Shown: piece by piece, positions 15,196 through 23,797 of the stretch
How positions within the stretch are numbered: position 1 is the first letter of the stretch
Layout: the number at the start of each line of letters is the position of its first letter
The notes under the pieces: generated by a model
Seen by the model: only the letters and a program-made list of their open reading frames with translations
Database searches by the model: none
Told to the model about the DNA's origin: nothing
Position numbers and translations under genes: made by a program
Source of the DNA: Alphaproteobacteria bacterium
GTDB taxonomy: Bacteria; Pseudomonadota; Alphaproteobacteria; CACIAM-22H2
Direction: 5' to 3'
DNA length: 64,000 nt
Assembly (NCBI GenBank): GCA_016793165.1
Contig: JAEULA010000008.1
Location: 1-64,000 of the forward strand

Positions 15196-16329
15196 ATGGC
15201 GCTCATCACCTATCTCACGCGTATCCAGTTCGATTTTGGCGCGATCAAGCTGCTCCCCGACGAGCTCAAGCTGGCCGGCATCGCGCGGCCGCTGCTCGTC
15301 ACCGATAAGGGCGTCGTCGCCGCGGGCATCGCGCAGCGGATCAGCGACGCGATGCAGCCCAAGCCGCTCGCCGTCTTCGACGGCACGCCGTCCAATCCGA
15401 CCGAGGCGGCGACCAAGGCGGCCCTGACGCTCTATCGCGAGCATGGCTGCGACGGCCTCGTCGCCGTCGGCGGCGGATCGTCGATGGATCTGGCCAAGGC
15501 GGTGGCGCTGCTCGCGACGCATCCCGGCGAGCTGACCCAGTACATGGCGGTCGAGGGCGGCGTGGCGCGCATCACGCCGAAGGTGGCGCCCGTGATCGCG
15601 ATCCCGACCACCTCGGGGACCGGCAGCGAAGTCGGCCGCGGCGCGGTCGTCATCCTCGAGGACGGCCGCAAGCTGGCGCTGATCAGCCCGCACCTGATCC
15701 CGCGCCTGGCGCTCTGCGATCCCGAGCTCACGCTCGATCTGCCGGCGAAGATCACCGCGGGCACCGGAATGGACGCGCTGGCGCATTGTGTCGAGACCTA
15801 CCTGGCGCCGTCGAACAATCCCCCGGCCGAGGCGATCGCGCTCGACGGCGCCATGCGCGTCGCGGGCTATCTCGAGCGCGCCGTCCAGGACGGCAAGGAC
15901 CGCGAGGCGCGGTGGAACATGATGATGGCGGCCATGGAGGGCGCGATGGCCTTCCAGAAGGGGCTCGGCGCGGTGCACGCGTTGTCGCATCCGCTGGGCG
16001 CCATCCAGCCGCTCAACATGCATCACGGCACGCTCAACGCCGTGGTGATGCCGGCCGTGTTGCGCTTCAATGCCATGATCAACGGCATCGGGCCGAAATA
16101 CGCGCGTCTCAAGCGCACGATGGGCCTCGACGAGGGCACCGACCTCGCCGACCACGTGACCAAGCTCAACAAGCGCATCGGCCTGCCGTCCGGCCTGCGT
16201 GCGATGGGCGTGACCGAGGCGATGTTCGCCCAGGTCATCCCGCACGCGCTCAAGGACCACACCGCGGCGACCAATCCGCGGCCGCTGACGGCGGAGAACG
16301 TCGAGCATCTCCTGCGCGACGCGATGTGA
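15196..16329 (+). CDS. iron-containing alcohol dehydrogenase
   Basis: A 377-residue group III dehydrogenase. Nucleotide-binding GGGSSMDLAKAVALL; metal ligands expected in GMDALAHCVETYL, GAVHALSHPLGAI and NMHHGTLNAVVMP. TTSGTGSEVG is the family's signature. It oxidises an alcohol or 4-hydroxy acid, or reduces maleylacetate-like compounds in related branches. GGAGGGA lies three bases before ATG 15196. Only 49 bases separate it from the TRAP binding-protein gene, so it probably acts on a TRAP-imported compound. Confidence 0.9.
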   Translation: MALITYLTRIQFDFGAIKLLPDELKLAGIARPLLVTDKGVVAAGIAQRISDAMQPKPLAVFDGTPSNPTEAATKAALTLYREHGCDGLVAVGGGSSMDLAKAVALLATHPGELTQYMAVEGGVARITPKVAPVIAIPTTSGTGSEVGRGAVVILEDGRKLALISPHLIPRLALCDPELTLDLPAKITAGTGMDALAHCVETYLAPSNNPPAEAIALDGAMRVAGYLERAVQDGKDREARWNMMMAAMEGAMAFQKGLGAVHALSHPLGAIQPLNMHHGTLNAVVMPAVLRFNAMINGIGPKYARLKRTMGLDEGTDLADHVTKLNKRIGLPSGLRAMGVTEAMFAQVIPHALKDHTAATNPRPLTAENVEHLLRDAM

Positions 16330-16378
16330 CGCGCGTCGGCGCCGCACCCCGAATTCGATCGATCCCGGAGGCTTCCCG

Positions 16379-17425
16379 ATGAACAAGATCTTCCGCCTGG
16401 CGCTCGCCGGTCTGGCGCTCGCCGGCTTCGCCGTCACGGCCGAGGCGCAGACGCCCACGACGCTGCGCATCGGCAACTGGCTGCCCGGCCACCACCTGAT
16501 CCCGCGCGGCATCATCGAGCCGTGGGCGCGCGCCATCGAGCGCGAGTCCAACGGCACGCTGAAGCTCGAGCTGATGCCCTCGGCCGTCGGCCGGCCGCCG
16601 GAGTATTTCGACTTCACCGTCAACGGCGTGATCGACATCGGCTACGGCGTCTCGGGCCACAATCCCGGCCGCTTCACGATGACCCAGGTCATGGACCTGC
16701 CCTTCATGTCGCCCGATCCGTGGGGCGGAGCCGCTGCCGCGTGGCTGACCTACGAGCGCTACGGCGCGCGCTACAACGAGCACAAGGGCGCCAAGGTGCT
16801 GGGGCTCTGGGTCCATTCCGAGCCGATGATCTTCATGCGCGCAGCGCCGTTCACGACGCTCGACGACCTCAAGGGCAAGAAGATCCGCGTCGGCGGCAAC
16901 GTGACGGGCCGCATCATCCAGGCGCTTGGCGGCGCACCGATCCAGCTGCCGCCGACGGAGGCGCAGCAGGCGATGGCCTCGGGCGTGGCGGACGGCATCA
17001 CCTTCCCGCAGGAATCGATCGAGTTCTTCAAGATCACGCCGGTGATCAAGGGCGCGACGCGCATCCCCGGCGGCCTCTACACCGACACGTTCTGGCTCGC
17101 GATCAACGAGGCGAAGTGGGCCGGCCTGACCGCCGAGCAGAAGCGCGCCTTCGAGAAGCACTCGGGGCTCGGGGTGGCGCTGCTGTCGGGCTGGGCCTGG
17201 ACGAACGGCGACAATCTCGGCCGCGCGGCGCTCGACAAGAACGGCGTGCAGTTCGTGGACCTCGCGGAGGCCGACGTGGGCAAGGCCAGGGCGGCGCTCA
17301 AGGTCCTCGAGGACGAATGGCTGGCCGAGGCGAAGAAGCGCAACCTTCCCGGCGACGAGATCCTCGCCTACGCCAAGACGATGGCCGACCGTTACCGCGC
17401 AGCCAAGCGGGTGAACATTCCCTGA
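16379..17425 (+). CDS. dctP: TRAP transporter solute-binding protein
   Basis: A 348-residue DctP-type periplasmic receptor. Signal peptide with core LALAGLALAGFAVT, cleaved after AEA. LRIGNWLPGHHLIPRGIIEPWARAIE, FTTLDDLKGKKIRVGGNVTGRIIQALG and the family P3 motif around APIQLPPTEAQQAMASGVADGI are visible; the conserved arginine in KKIRV normally salt-bridges a carboxylate ligand. It starts a complete three-gene TRAP system and is followed by a large hairpin before the membrane subunits. The ligand is a probable organic acid, otherwise unknown. Confidence 0.9.
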   Translation: MNKIFRLALAGLALAGFAVTAEAQTPTTLRIGNWLPGHHLIPRGIIEPWARAIERESNGTLKLELMPSAVGRPPEYFDFTVNGVIDIGYGVSGHNPGRFTMTQVMDLPFMSPDPWGGAAAAWLTYERYGARYNEHKGAKVLGLWVHSEPMIFMRAAPFTTLDDLKGKKIRVGGNVTGRIIQALGGAPIQLPPTEAQQAMASGVADGITFPQESIEFFKITPVIKGATRIPGGLYTDTFWLAINEAKWAGLTAEQKRAFEKHSGLGVALLSGWAWTNGDNLGRAALDKNGVQFVDLAEADVGKARAALKVLEDEWLAEAKKRNLPGDEILAYAKTMADRYRAAKRVNIP

Positions 17426-17436
17426 AGCGGACGGCA

Positions 17437-17471
17437 CCCCTCCTGCCGCGCGGGACGCGCGACGGGAGGGG
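17437..17471 (+). promoter_or_regulatory. intercistronic hairpin between dctP and dctQ
   Basis: Arms CCCCTCC (17437-17443) and GGAGGGG (17465-17471) pair perfectly, with an inner CGCGC/GCGCG stem. No U-run follows. It lies 12 bases after the binding-protein stop, within a 169-base spacer that holds no gene. Likely 3'-end stabiliser or partial attenuator lowering permease expression; inferred. Confidence 0.5.
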
Positions 17472-17594
17472 GGAACGCACGTCGCCGGGAACGGATCGGC
17501 GTGGATCGACGAGACGCGCTGCTCCCTCCCGCCGCATCGTTCGCGCGCGGCACCGCCGCGACCGCAGCGCCGCCCAGGGGATGAATCCCGAATC

Positions 17595-18113
17595 GTGACC
17601 GACAGCGCCTCTCCATCGAAGGTCCCTGCCGCGGAGCTCGGCCGCATCGGCCGCGTGCTCGAGCTCGTCGGCGGCGCGATGATCCTGGCGATGATGGTCG
17701 TCACCACGATCGACGTCGTCGGTCGGTACTTCTTCTCGAAGCCGCTGTGGGGCGGATTCGAGACGACCGAGATCCTGATGGGACTCGTGATCTTCGCGGG
17801 CATGCCGCTCGCGACGGCGCGGCGGGAGCACATCACCATCGACCTGTTCGACGCCTATCTCGGATTGCGCGCGCGCTGCTGGCAGGCGGCGATCGGGGAC
17901 ATCGTCTGCGCGGGCGCTTCGGCGGTGCTCGCCTGGCGGATGTGGCTGCGCGGCGGGCAGCTTCTGTCGGTCGGCGAGACGACGCTCCAGCTGGGTGTTC
18001 CGCGCGGGCTGATCGCCTGCGCGATGGCGGTGCTGATGGCGGCGGCGGCACTGGTCTTCGTCGTTGCGGCGGCCGTCGCCTTGCGTGCAGCGCTGCGGGC
18101 CGGTCGCGCATGA
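17595..18113 (+). CDS. dctQ: TRAP transporter small permease
   Basis: 172 residues with four hydrophobic helices (MILAMMVVTTIDVVGRYFF, ILMGLVIFAGMPLA, an IVCAGASAVLAW segment and the terminal ACAMAVLMAAAALVFVVAAAVAL), the standard DctQ layout. The motif VVGRYFFSKPLWGGFETTE is typical. GTG at 17595 is chosen because nearer ATGs are out of frame. Its stop overlaps the large permease start as ATGA. It forms the membrane complex with DctM, powered by a sodium or proton gradient. Confidence 0.88.
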   Translation: MTDSASPSKVPAAELGRIGRVLELVGGAMILAMMVVTTIDVVGRYFFSKPLWGGFETTEILMGLVIFAGMPLATARREHITIDLFDAYLGLRARCWQAAIGDIVCAGASAVLAWRMWLRGGQLLSVGETTLQLGVPRGLIACAMAVLMAAAALVFVVAAAVALRAALRAGRA

Positions 18114-19408
18114 ATCCCTGGGAGATCGCGGGCTACGCCTTCGGCGCGCTCAGCCTGCTGCTTCTCGTCGGCGTGCCGGTGGGGTTCGCCATGGCGATGG
18201 TCGGCGCCGCGGGCATCGCCGCCGTCCTCGGCCCGATGCCGGCGCTGGCGCTGCTGGGCCAGATCCCGGTGTCGAACACGATGAGCTACGAGCTCTCGGT
18301 CGTGCCGATGTTCATCCTGATGGGGACGTTCATCGCGCGATCGGGCATCGCCGCGGACCTCTACGCCGCGTGCAACGGCTTCGTCGGCCACCGCCGCGGC
18401 GGGCTCGCCATCGCCACGATCCTGGCGTGCGGCGGCTTCGCCGCGGTGTGCGGCTCGGCGATCGCGACGGCCGCGACCTTCTCCAAGGTCTCGTACCCCT
18501 CGATGCTGCGGTACGGCTACCACCGCGGCCTGGCGAGCGCGGCGATCTGTGCCGGCGGCACGCTCGGCATCCTGATCCCGCCCTCGGTGATCATGGTGAT
18601 CTACGGGATCATGACCGGCACCGATGTCGCCAAGCTGTTCATCGCGGGCATCGCGCCGGGGATCCTCGCGATCGCGCTCTATGCGGTGACGGTGCGCCTG
18701 CTGGTGCAGCGGGATCCGGCGGCCGGGCCGGCCGGCGCGCGTGCGGCCTGGCCGGAGCGTTTGCGGCTGCTCTCGCGCGTCGGCCCCGTCGTGGCGCTGT
18801 TCGCGCTGATCATGGGCGGCCTCTACCGCGGCGTGTTCACCGCGACCGAAGCGGCGGGCGTCGGCGCCTGCGGGGCCTTCGTCTTCTCGGCGATCCGCGG
18901 GACCATGTCGCCGCGCGACTTCATGGATTGCGCTGCGGAAACGGCGCGGCTCTCGGCATCGCTGTTCCTGATCCTGATCGGCGCGCTACTGTTCTCGAAC
19001 CTGATGAACTTCGCCGGGTTCCCGCGCGCGCTTCAGGAGTTCGTCACCGCGTTCGGCGTGCAGCCCTATGTCGTGATCGCTGCGATCTGCGCCCTCTACG
19101 TCGTGCTCGGCACGTTCTTCGAGGAGCTGTCGATGATCCTGCTGACGGTGCCGATCTTCTTCCCGATCGTGACCGCGCTCGGCTTCGATCCGATCTGGTT
19201 CGGCATCGTGATCGTGATGGTGGTCGAGCTCGGGCTGATAAGCCCGCCGGTGGGAATGAACCTGTTCGTGGTGCAGTCGACCCTGGCGCTGCCTGCGGGC
19301 CTGCTGTTCCGATGGATCGTCCCGTTCGTGGCCGCGGACGTGCTGCGCCTGGCTCTGATCGTCGCGTTTCCCGCGATCTCGCTGACCCTGCCGCGCTGGA
19401 TGGGCTGA
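18110..19408 (+). CDS. dctM: TRAP transporter large permease
   Basis: 432 residues with about a dozen membrane segments. VGVPVGFAMAMVGAAG, VPMFILMGTFIARSGIA, GGLAIATILACGGFAAVCGSAIATAATFSKV and GTLGILIPPSVIMVIYGIMTG are DctM hallmarks; LGLISPPVGMNLFV near the C-terminus marks the second inverted repeat. It is the substrate-translocating subunit of the importer whose receptor and small subunit lie just upstream. The operon ends here; the next gene is convergent. Confidence 0.93.
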   Translation: MNPWEIAGYAFGALSLLLLVGVPVGFAMAMVGAAGIAAVLGPMPALALLGQIPVSNTMSYELSVVPMFILMGTFIARSGIAADLYAACNGFVGHRRGGLAIATILACGGFAAVCGSAIATAATFSKVSYPSMLRYGYHRGLASAAICAGGTLGILIPPSVIMVIYGIMTGTDVAKLFIAGIAPGILAIALYAVTVRLLVQRDPAAGPAGARAAWPERLRLLSRVGPVVALFALIMGGLYRGVFTATEAAGVGACGAFVFSAIRGTMSPRDFMDCAAETARLSASLFLILIGALLFSNLMNFAGFPRALQEFVTAFGVQPYVVIAAICALYVVLGTFFEELSMILLTVPIFFPIVTALGFDPIWFGIVIVMVVELGLISPPVGMNLFVVQSTLALPAGLLFRWIVPFVAADVLRLALIVAFPAISLTLPRWMG

Positions 19409-19421
19409 GGCGCGCGGCCCG

Positions 19422-20819
19422 TCAGCGCCCGGGGTCGCCGGATCCGGCGCCATCGCGGCGGAATCGCGCCGCGGGATGGCTGGCGGCGATCCGGCTGCGG
19501 CCGCCGCCGTAGAGCTTCTCGCGGAAGGTGCCCGGCGCATAGGCGCGCTTGTAGACGCCGCGGGCCTGCAGCTCGGGAACGACCATCGCGATGAAGTCCT
19601 CGAAGTCGCCGGGGCAGGTCGCGTAGCTGAGATTGAAGCCGTCGACATCGGCGGTGCGCGCCCAGGCCTGCAGCTCGTCGGCGACCTTGGCCGGCGAGCC
19701 GACGATCAGCGGCCCGGAGCCGCCGATCGCGCCGAGTTCCGCGACGTCGCGGACGGTCAGCCGGCGACCGTCGTTCGCGCGCGACAGCGAGTCCACGATC
19801 GAATGCACGCCGCTGTCCTGCTTGACGTTGGGAAACGGATCGTCGGGCGCGTGCTTCGACAGGTCGATGCCGGTGAATCCCGAGAGGGACGCCAGCGACG
19901 CCTCCAGGTTGATGAAGCTGCGGTACTCCGTGAGCTTGGCGCGCGCGAGTTCGTCCGTCGGCGCGACGATCGCCGTCATCAGGGCGAGGCAAAGGATCTC
20001 GCGCGGGTCTCGGCCGCGCTCCGCCGCGCGCGCCCGGATGTCCGCCACGACCGGGGCCATGCCGTCCTTGGTCATCGCGCTGAGGAACACGCACTCGGCA
20101 TGCGTCGCGGCGAACTGGCGGCCGCGGGCCGAGGCGCCGGCCTGGAACAGCACCGGCGTGCGCTGCGGCGAGGGCTCGACCATGTGGATCGAGTCGACCC
20201 GATAGGTCTCGCCCTCGTGGCGGACGCGATGGACCTTCGCGGGGTCGGCATAGATCCCGGTGGCGCGGTCGCGGCGGACGGCGTCGTCCTCCCAGCTGCC
20301 TTCCCACAGCGCGTACACGACGTCCATGTACTCGTCGGCGATGTCGTAGCGGCGGTCGTGGCCCGTCATCGCGTCGCGCCCCATGGCGCGTGCTCCGGCG
20401 GCGAGGTGGCCGGTGACGATGTTCCACCCGGCGCGCCCCTCGGTGAGGTGGTCCAGCGACGACATGCGGCGTGCGAAGAGGAACGGCGGCTCGTAGGACA
20501 GGGTGCCGGTGACTCCGTAGCCGAGATGCTCGGTGACGGCCGCCATCGCGGGGATCACCAGGAACGGGTCATGGCGCGGCACGCGCAGCCCGTAGCGGAT
20601 CGACATGTCCTGGCTGTCGCCGTAGACATTGCTGACGCCGATCGCGTCGGCGATGAACAGAGCGTCGAAGAGCCCGCGCTCGAGCAGCCGCGCGAGGTCC
20701 TGCCAGAACGGCAAGCGCCCGTGGCCGAGCGCGCGGTCGCGCGGATGACGCCACAGGCCGGGCGAGAGATGGACCGCGCTGTTCGTGATGAAGGCGTTCA
20801 GCCTGAGCTGCTTGTCCAT
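19422..20819 (-). CDS. NtaA/DszA-type FMN-dependent monooxygenase
   Basis: A 465-residue bacterial-luciferase-like flavin monooxygenase. LRLNAFITNSAVHLSPGLWRHP, ARLLERGLFDALFIADA, EGRAGWNIVTG, TPVLFQAGASARGR and GSPAKVADELQAWA are characteristic of the NtaA/SnaA/DszA group, which use FMNH2 from a separate reductase to attack nitrilotriacetate, sulfur heterocycles or similar compounds. No flavin reductase gene is nearby. It ends 13 bases from the TRAP operon end (convergent) and is divergent from the lyase operon across a 224-base spacer, so it may be co-regulated with either. Confidence 0.87.
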   Translation of the reverse strand: MDKQLRLNAFITNSAVHLSPGLWRHPRDRALGHGRLPFWQDLARLLERGLFDALFIADAIGVSNVYGDSQDMSIRYGLRVPRHDPFLVIPAMAAVTEHLGYGVTGTLSYEPPFLFARRMSSLDHLTEGRAGWNIVTGHLAAGARAMGRDAMTGHDRRYDIADEYMDVVYALWEGSWEDDAVRRDRATGIYADPAKVHRVRHEGETYRVDSIHMVEPSPQRTPVLFQAGASARGRQFAATHAECVFLSAMTKDGMAPVVADIRARAAERGRDPREILCLALMTAIVAPTDELARAKLTEYRSFINLEASLASLSGFTGIDLSKHAPDDPFPNVKQDSGVHSIVDSLSRANDGRRLTVRDVAELGAIGGSGPLIVGSPAKVADELQAWARTADVDGFNLSYATCPGDFEDFIAMVVPELQARGVYKRAYAPGTFREKLYGGGRSRIAASHPAARFRRDGAGSGDPGR

Positions 20820-20971
20820 CGCATTCCCCCTCCGGCGGCATCACGCCGCTCGCCCCGTCGACGATCTTCTCTCGTCCGCCGCGCGCCGCGCCGGAAATCC
20901 TTCAGCCGGACGGACTGGTATTCGCAAAAGACATGCCGGGAGTCGGGCGAAGCTACTTGCCCACTTGAACC

Positions 20972-20998
20972 GTTTCATTGAGGCTGCTTGAGTGAAAC
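20972..20998. promoter_or_regulatory. possible operator (inverted repeat) in divergent spacer
   Basis: GTTTCA (20972-20977) and TGAAAC (20993-20998) form a 6-bp inverted repeat in the 224-base spacer between the divergent monooxygenase and lyase operons. It lies 46 bases before the lyase start. The spacer is visibly richer in A/T than flanking genes. No regulator gene is adjacent, so the assignment is weak. Confidence 0.25.
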
Positions 20999-21043
20999 TC
21001 AGCTGCTGCGAGCCTTGCAGACCGTAGGTTCAGGGAGGACGTC

Positions 21044-22000
21044 ATGGCGCTGCCCAAGTTCGTCACGATCAAGGAAGTCGGCGCCCGCGAGGGCATGCAG
21101 ATCGAGAAGGGCCCGATCGCGACGGCCGACAAGATCCGCCTCGTCGACATGCTCTCGGAGTGCAACTTCAAGAAGATCGAGGTCACGTCCTTCGTGAGCC
21201 CGAAATGGGTGCCGCAGATGGCCGACGCCGACCAGGTTGCGGCCGGCTTCAAGCGTCGCCCCGGCACCGAGTACAGCTGCGTCTTCCTGAACGCCAAGGG
21301 GCTCGAGCGCGCCGCCGCTACCGGCAAGTTCGACATTCGCGGCAATCTCTACGGCACGGTCAGCGAGCTGTTCTGCAAGAAGAACACGAACCGCACGATC
21401 GAGGAGACCTATGTCGACCTCGAGGAGCGGATCGGCCTGTTCAAGAGCTTGAAGCTGCCGGTCGAGCGCGTCGGCGTGATGGCGGCATGGGGCTGCAACT
21501 ACGAGGGCGACATCGACCCGCAGCGCGTGATGACCATGATCACGCGGCTGCTCGAGATCGCCGCGCGCAACGACGTGAAGATCACCGGCATCGCGCTGGC
21601 CGACACGATGGGCTGGGCCACGCCGGTGACGATCCGCCGCCTCGTAGGAATGGTCCAGGATCGCTGGCCGGACAAGCCGGTCAGCCTCCACCTGCACGAT
21701 ACGCGCGGACTGGGGATCGGCAACGCCTTCGCGGCGATGGAGCTCGGCGTCGCGGAGTTCGACGCCGCCGTCGGCGGTCTCGGCGGATGCCCCTACGGCG
21801 CGTTCAAGGGCGCTGCCGGCAACATCTCGTCCGAGGATCTGGTCCACATGTGCCAGGAGATCGGCGTGGAGACCGGCGTCGATCTCGAGAAGCTCGTCGC
21901 GGCCGCCCGCGAGGCCGAGGTGATCGTCGGGCATCCGCTGCCGGGCAAGCTGATCCAGGGCGCGTCGCTGGAGTCTTATCGTCGCAAGCTCGCGGCCTGA
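21044..22000 (+). CDS. HMG-CoA lyase-like enzyme (DRE-TIM metallolyase)
   Basis: A 318-residue TIM-barrel lyase of the hydroxymethylglutaryl-CoA lyase branch. The metal-site pair reads EVGAREGMQ (R15, E16) where true HMG-CoA lyases have VGPRDGLQ, an Asp-to-Glu change. SLHLHDTRGLGIGNA carries two metal histidines, and GGLGGCPYGAFKGAAGN holds the signature cysteine. It should cleave a 3-hydroxy-3-methylacyl-CoA or related thioester. It is the first gene of a long unit with an ABC importer, two hot-dog hydratases and an acyl-CoA ligase, which suits a CoA-dependent degradation route. The altered residue leaves the substrate open. Confidence 0.82.
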   Translation: MALPKFVTIKEVGAREGMQIEKGPIATADKIRLVDMLSECNFKKIEVTSFVSPKWVPQMADADQVAAGFKRRPGTEYSCVFLNAKGLERAAATGKFDIRGNLYGTVSELFCKKNTNRTIEETYVDLEERIGLFKSLKLPVERVGVMAAWGCNYEGDIDPQRVMTMITRLLEIAARNDVKITGIALADTMGWATPVTIRRLVGMVQDRWPDKPVSLHLHDTRGLGIGNAFAAMELGVAEFDAAVGGLGGCPYGAFKGAAGNISSEDLVHMCQEIGVETGVDLEKLVAAAREAEVIVGHPLPGKLIQGASLESYRRKLAA

Positions 22001-22099
22001 CGGTCGCGCCGGGGACGGGCGAGGGGCGGCGGATGGGGTCGCAAAGCCGGCACGGCGGCGCGCAAGGGTGCGGACCGTGAGCGAAGGAGGACGCGCCGC

Positions 22100-22960
22100 G
22101 TGACGTTCCAGGGGGGGATGGAGACGGCGGGGGGAGCGGTGGGGCGCGTCGACGACCGGCGAGGCGACGTGCTGGTGCTGGAGGACGTCGCGAAGACCTA
22201 CCGCCCGGCGAACCGCAAGGAGATCGTGGCGGTCAGTCCGACCAATCTCCGCATCCGCGACGGGGAATTCGTCTCCCTCGTCGGGCCGAGCGGATGCGGC
22301 AAGACCACGCTGCTGAACCTGATCAGCGGACTCATCCTGCCTTCCGCCGGGCGCATCCTGTTCAACGGGCGACCCACCACCGGTCCGACCGGGGAGATGA
22401 GCCTCGTCTTCCAGCGGCCGGTGCTCCTGCCGTGGCGGCGGATCATCGACAACGTGATGCTGCCGGTGCAGGTGATGCGCCTGAAGCCGCAGCTCGATTA
22501 CGAGAAGCGCGCGCGCGACCTGCTCGCGCTGGTCGGCCTCGGCGGCTTCGAGGACGCCTATCCGCGGGAGCTGTCCGGCGGCATGCAACAGCGCGCCGCG
22601 ATCGCGCGCGCGCTGGTCTACGACACGCGCGTGCTGCTGATGGACGAGCCCTTCGCCGCGCTCGACGCGATGACCCGCGAGGAGCTCAACATCGAGCTCA
22701 TGCGCATCTGGGAGGTCACCGGCCGGACGATCGTCTTCGTCACGCACAACATCGCCGAGGCCGTGCTGCTCAGCGACCGGATCGTCGTGATGACGGCGCG
22801 GCCCGGCAAGGTGCGCGAGGTCCTGTCGATCGACATCCCGCGCCCGCGGAGCCTGGACACGATGGGCGACCGGCGCTTCGGCGAGATCTCCAACCACATT
22901 CGCGGCATGCTCCACAACAAGCCGGGCGACGCGAGCCATTCCGGAGCGGCGCGACGATGA
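22100..22960 (+). CDS. ABC transporter ATP-binding protein, NitT/TauT type
   Basis: 286 residues. Walker A GPSGCGKTTLLNLI, Q-loop around LVFQRPVLLPW, signature LSGGMQQRAAIARAL, Walker B VLLMDEPFAALDAM and switch histidine in VFVTHNIAEAV. Closest to SsuB/TauB-type ATPases that drive uptake of sulfonates, nitrate or aromatic acids. GTG 22100 is preferred: GAAGGAGGA lies at 22083-22091. The stop overlaps the permease start as ATGA. Confidence 0.93.
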   Translation: MTFQGGMETAGGAVGRVDDRRGDVLVLEDVAKTYRPANRKEIVAVSPTNLRIRDGEFVSLVGPSGCGKTTLLNLISGLILPSAGRILFNGRPTTGPTGEMSLVFQRPVLLPWRRIIDNVMLPVQVMRLKPQLDYEKRARDLLALVGLGGFEDAYPRELSGGMQQRAAIARALVYDTRVLLMDEPFAALDAMTREELNIELMRIWEVTGRTIVFVTHNIAEAVLLSDRIVVMTARPGKVREVLSIDIPRPRSLDTMGDRRFGEISNHIRGMLHNKPGDASHSGAARR

Positions 22961-23736
22961 TGAGGGAACGATTCACCGGGGCGGCCTACGCGGTCGCCAC
23001 CTTCGCCGTCCTCCTCGCCGCGTGGGAGATCGCCTGCGACTACTTCAAGGTGCCGGTCTTTTACATCCCGGCGCCGAGCCGCATCGGCGCGACGCTGATC
23101 GTCGGCGCCCCGCTCTATCTCGACCATCTCGGCGTGACCCTCTACGCCACCCTCGCTTCCTTCGCGATCGCCATGGTGCTCGGCGTGGTGCTGGGCACGC
23201 TGGTCAGCGAGATCAAGTTCTTCGAGCGCACGCTGCAGCCGGTGCTGATCGCGCTCCAGGCGATGCCGCGCATCGCGCTCGCGCCGATCATCATCGTCTG
23301 GTTCGGCTTCGGCCCGGCGTCGAAGATCGCGCTCGGCGCCTTCACGGCGTTCTTCCCCGTCTTCGTGAACACCGCGCAGGGGATGCGGGCGACCGACTCC
23401 GAGCAGATCGCGCTGATGCGTTCGCTCAAGGCGAGCCGATGGCAGATCTTCCGGATGATCAAGCTTCCCAACGCGATGCCCTATCTCCTCGCGGGAGCCA
23501 GCATCGCGATCATCTTCGCGATGCTCGCCGTGATCGTCGGCGAGTTCCTCGGCTCGAACCGCGGCATGGGATACCTCATCACGACGCAGAGCACGCAGAT
23601 GGACACGGCGGGCGTGATGGCGACGGTGTTCATCCTCTCGGCCATCGGCGTCGTGTTCCACTACGGCCTCCAATTCCTGCGCGACCGGCTGCTGTTCTGG
23701 GCGGCCCAGGGCGAGGTTGCGGGCGGGGGCGTCTAG
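22957..23736 (+). CDS. ABC transporter permease, NitT/TauT type
   Basis: 259 residues with about six membrane helices. AWEIACDYFKVPVFYIPAPS is the usual entry motif; ALQAMPRIALAPIIIVWFGFGPASK and MRSLKASRWQIFRMIKLPNAMPYLLAG contain the EAA-type coupling loop for the ATPase encoded just before. Two ATGs in a row (22957, 22960); I take the first, which overlaps the ATPase stop. As a homodimer it would serve both binding-protein paralogues encoded downstream. Confidence 0.92.
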   Translation: MMRERFTGAAYAVATFAVLLAAWEIACDYFKVPVFYIPAPSRIGATLIVGAPLYLDHLGVTLYATLASFAIAMVLGVVLGTLVSEIKFFERTLQPVLIALQAMPRIALAPIIIVWFGFGPASKIALGAFTAFFPVFVNTAQGMRATDSEQIALMRSLKASRWQIFRMIKLPNAMPYLLAGASIAIIFAMLAVIVGEFLGSNRGMGYLITTQSTQMDTAGVMATVFILSAIGVVFHYGLQFLRDRLLFWAAQGEVAGGGV

Positions 23737-23797
23737 TCCCAGGCAAACCAGGGGCGACGGGCCGCGAAGGCCCGCGCTCGAACCACGGAGGAACGCG

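Noticed and set aside
20965-20993. Sigma-70 promoter with TTGAAC as -35 before the lyase operon
   Set aside because: The expected -10 position reads TTGAGT, which is a poor match; listed only as part of the spacer.
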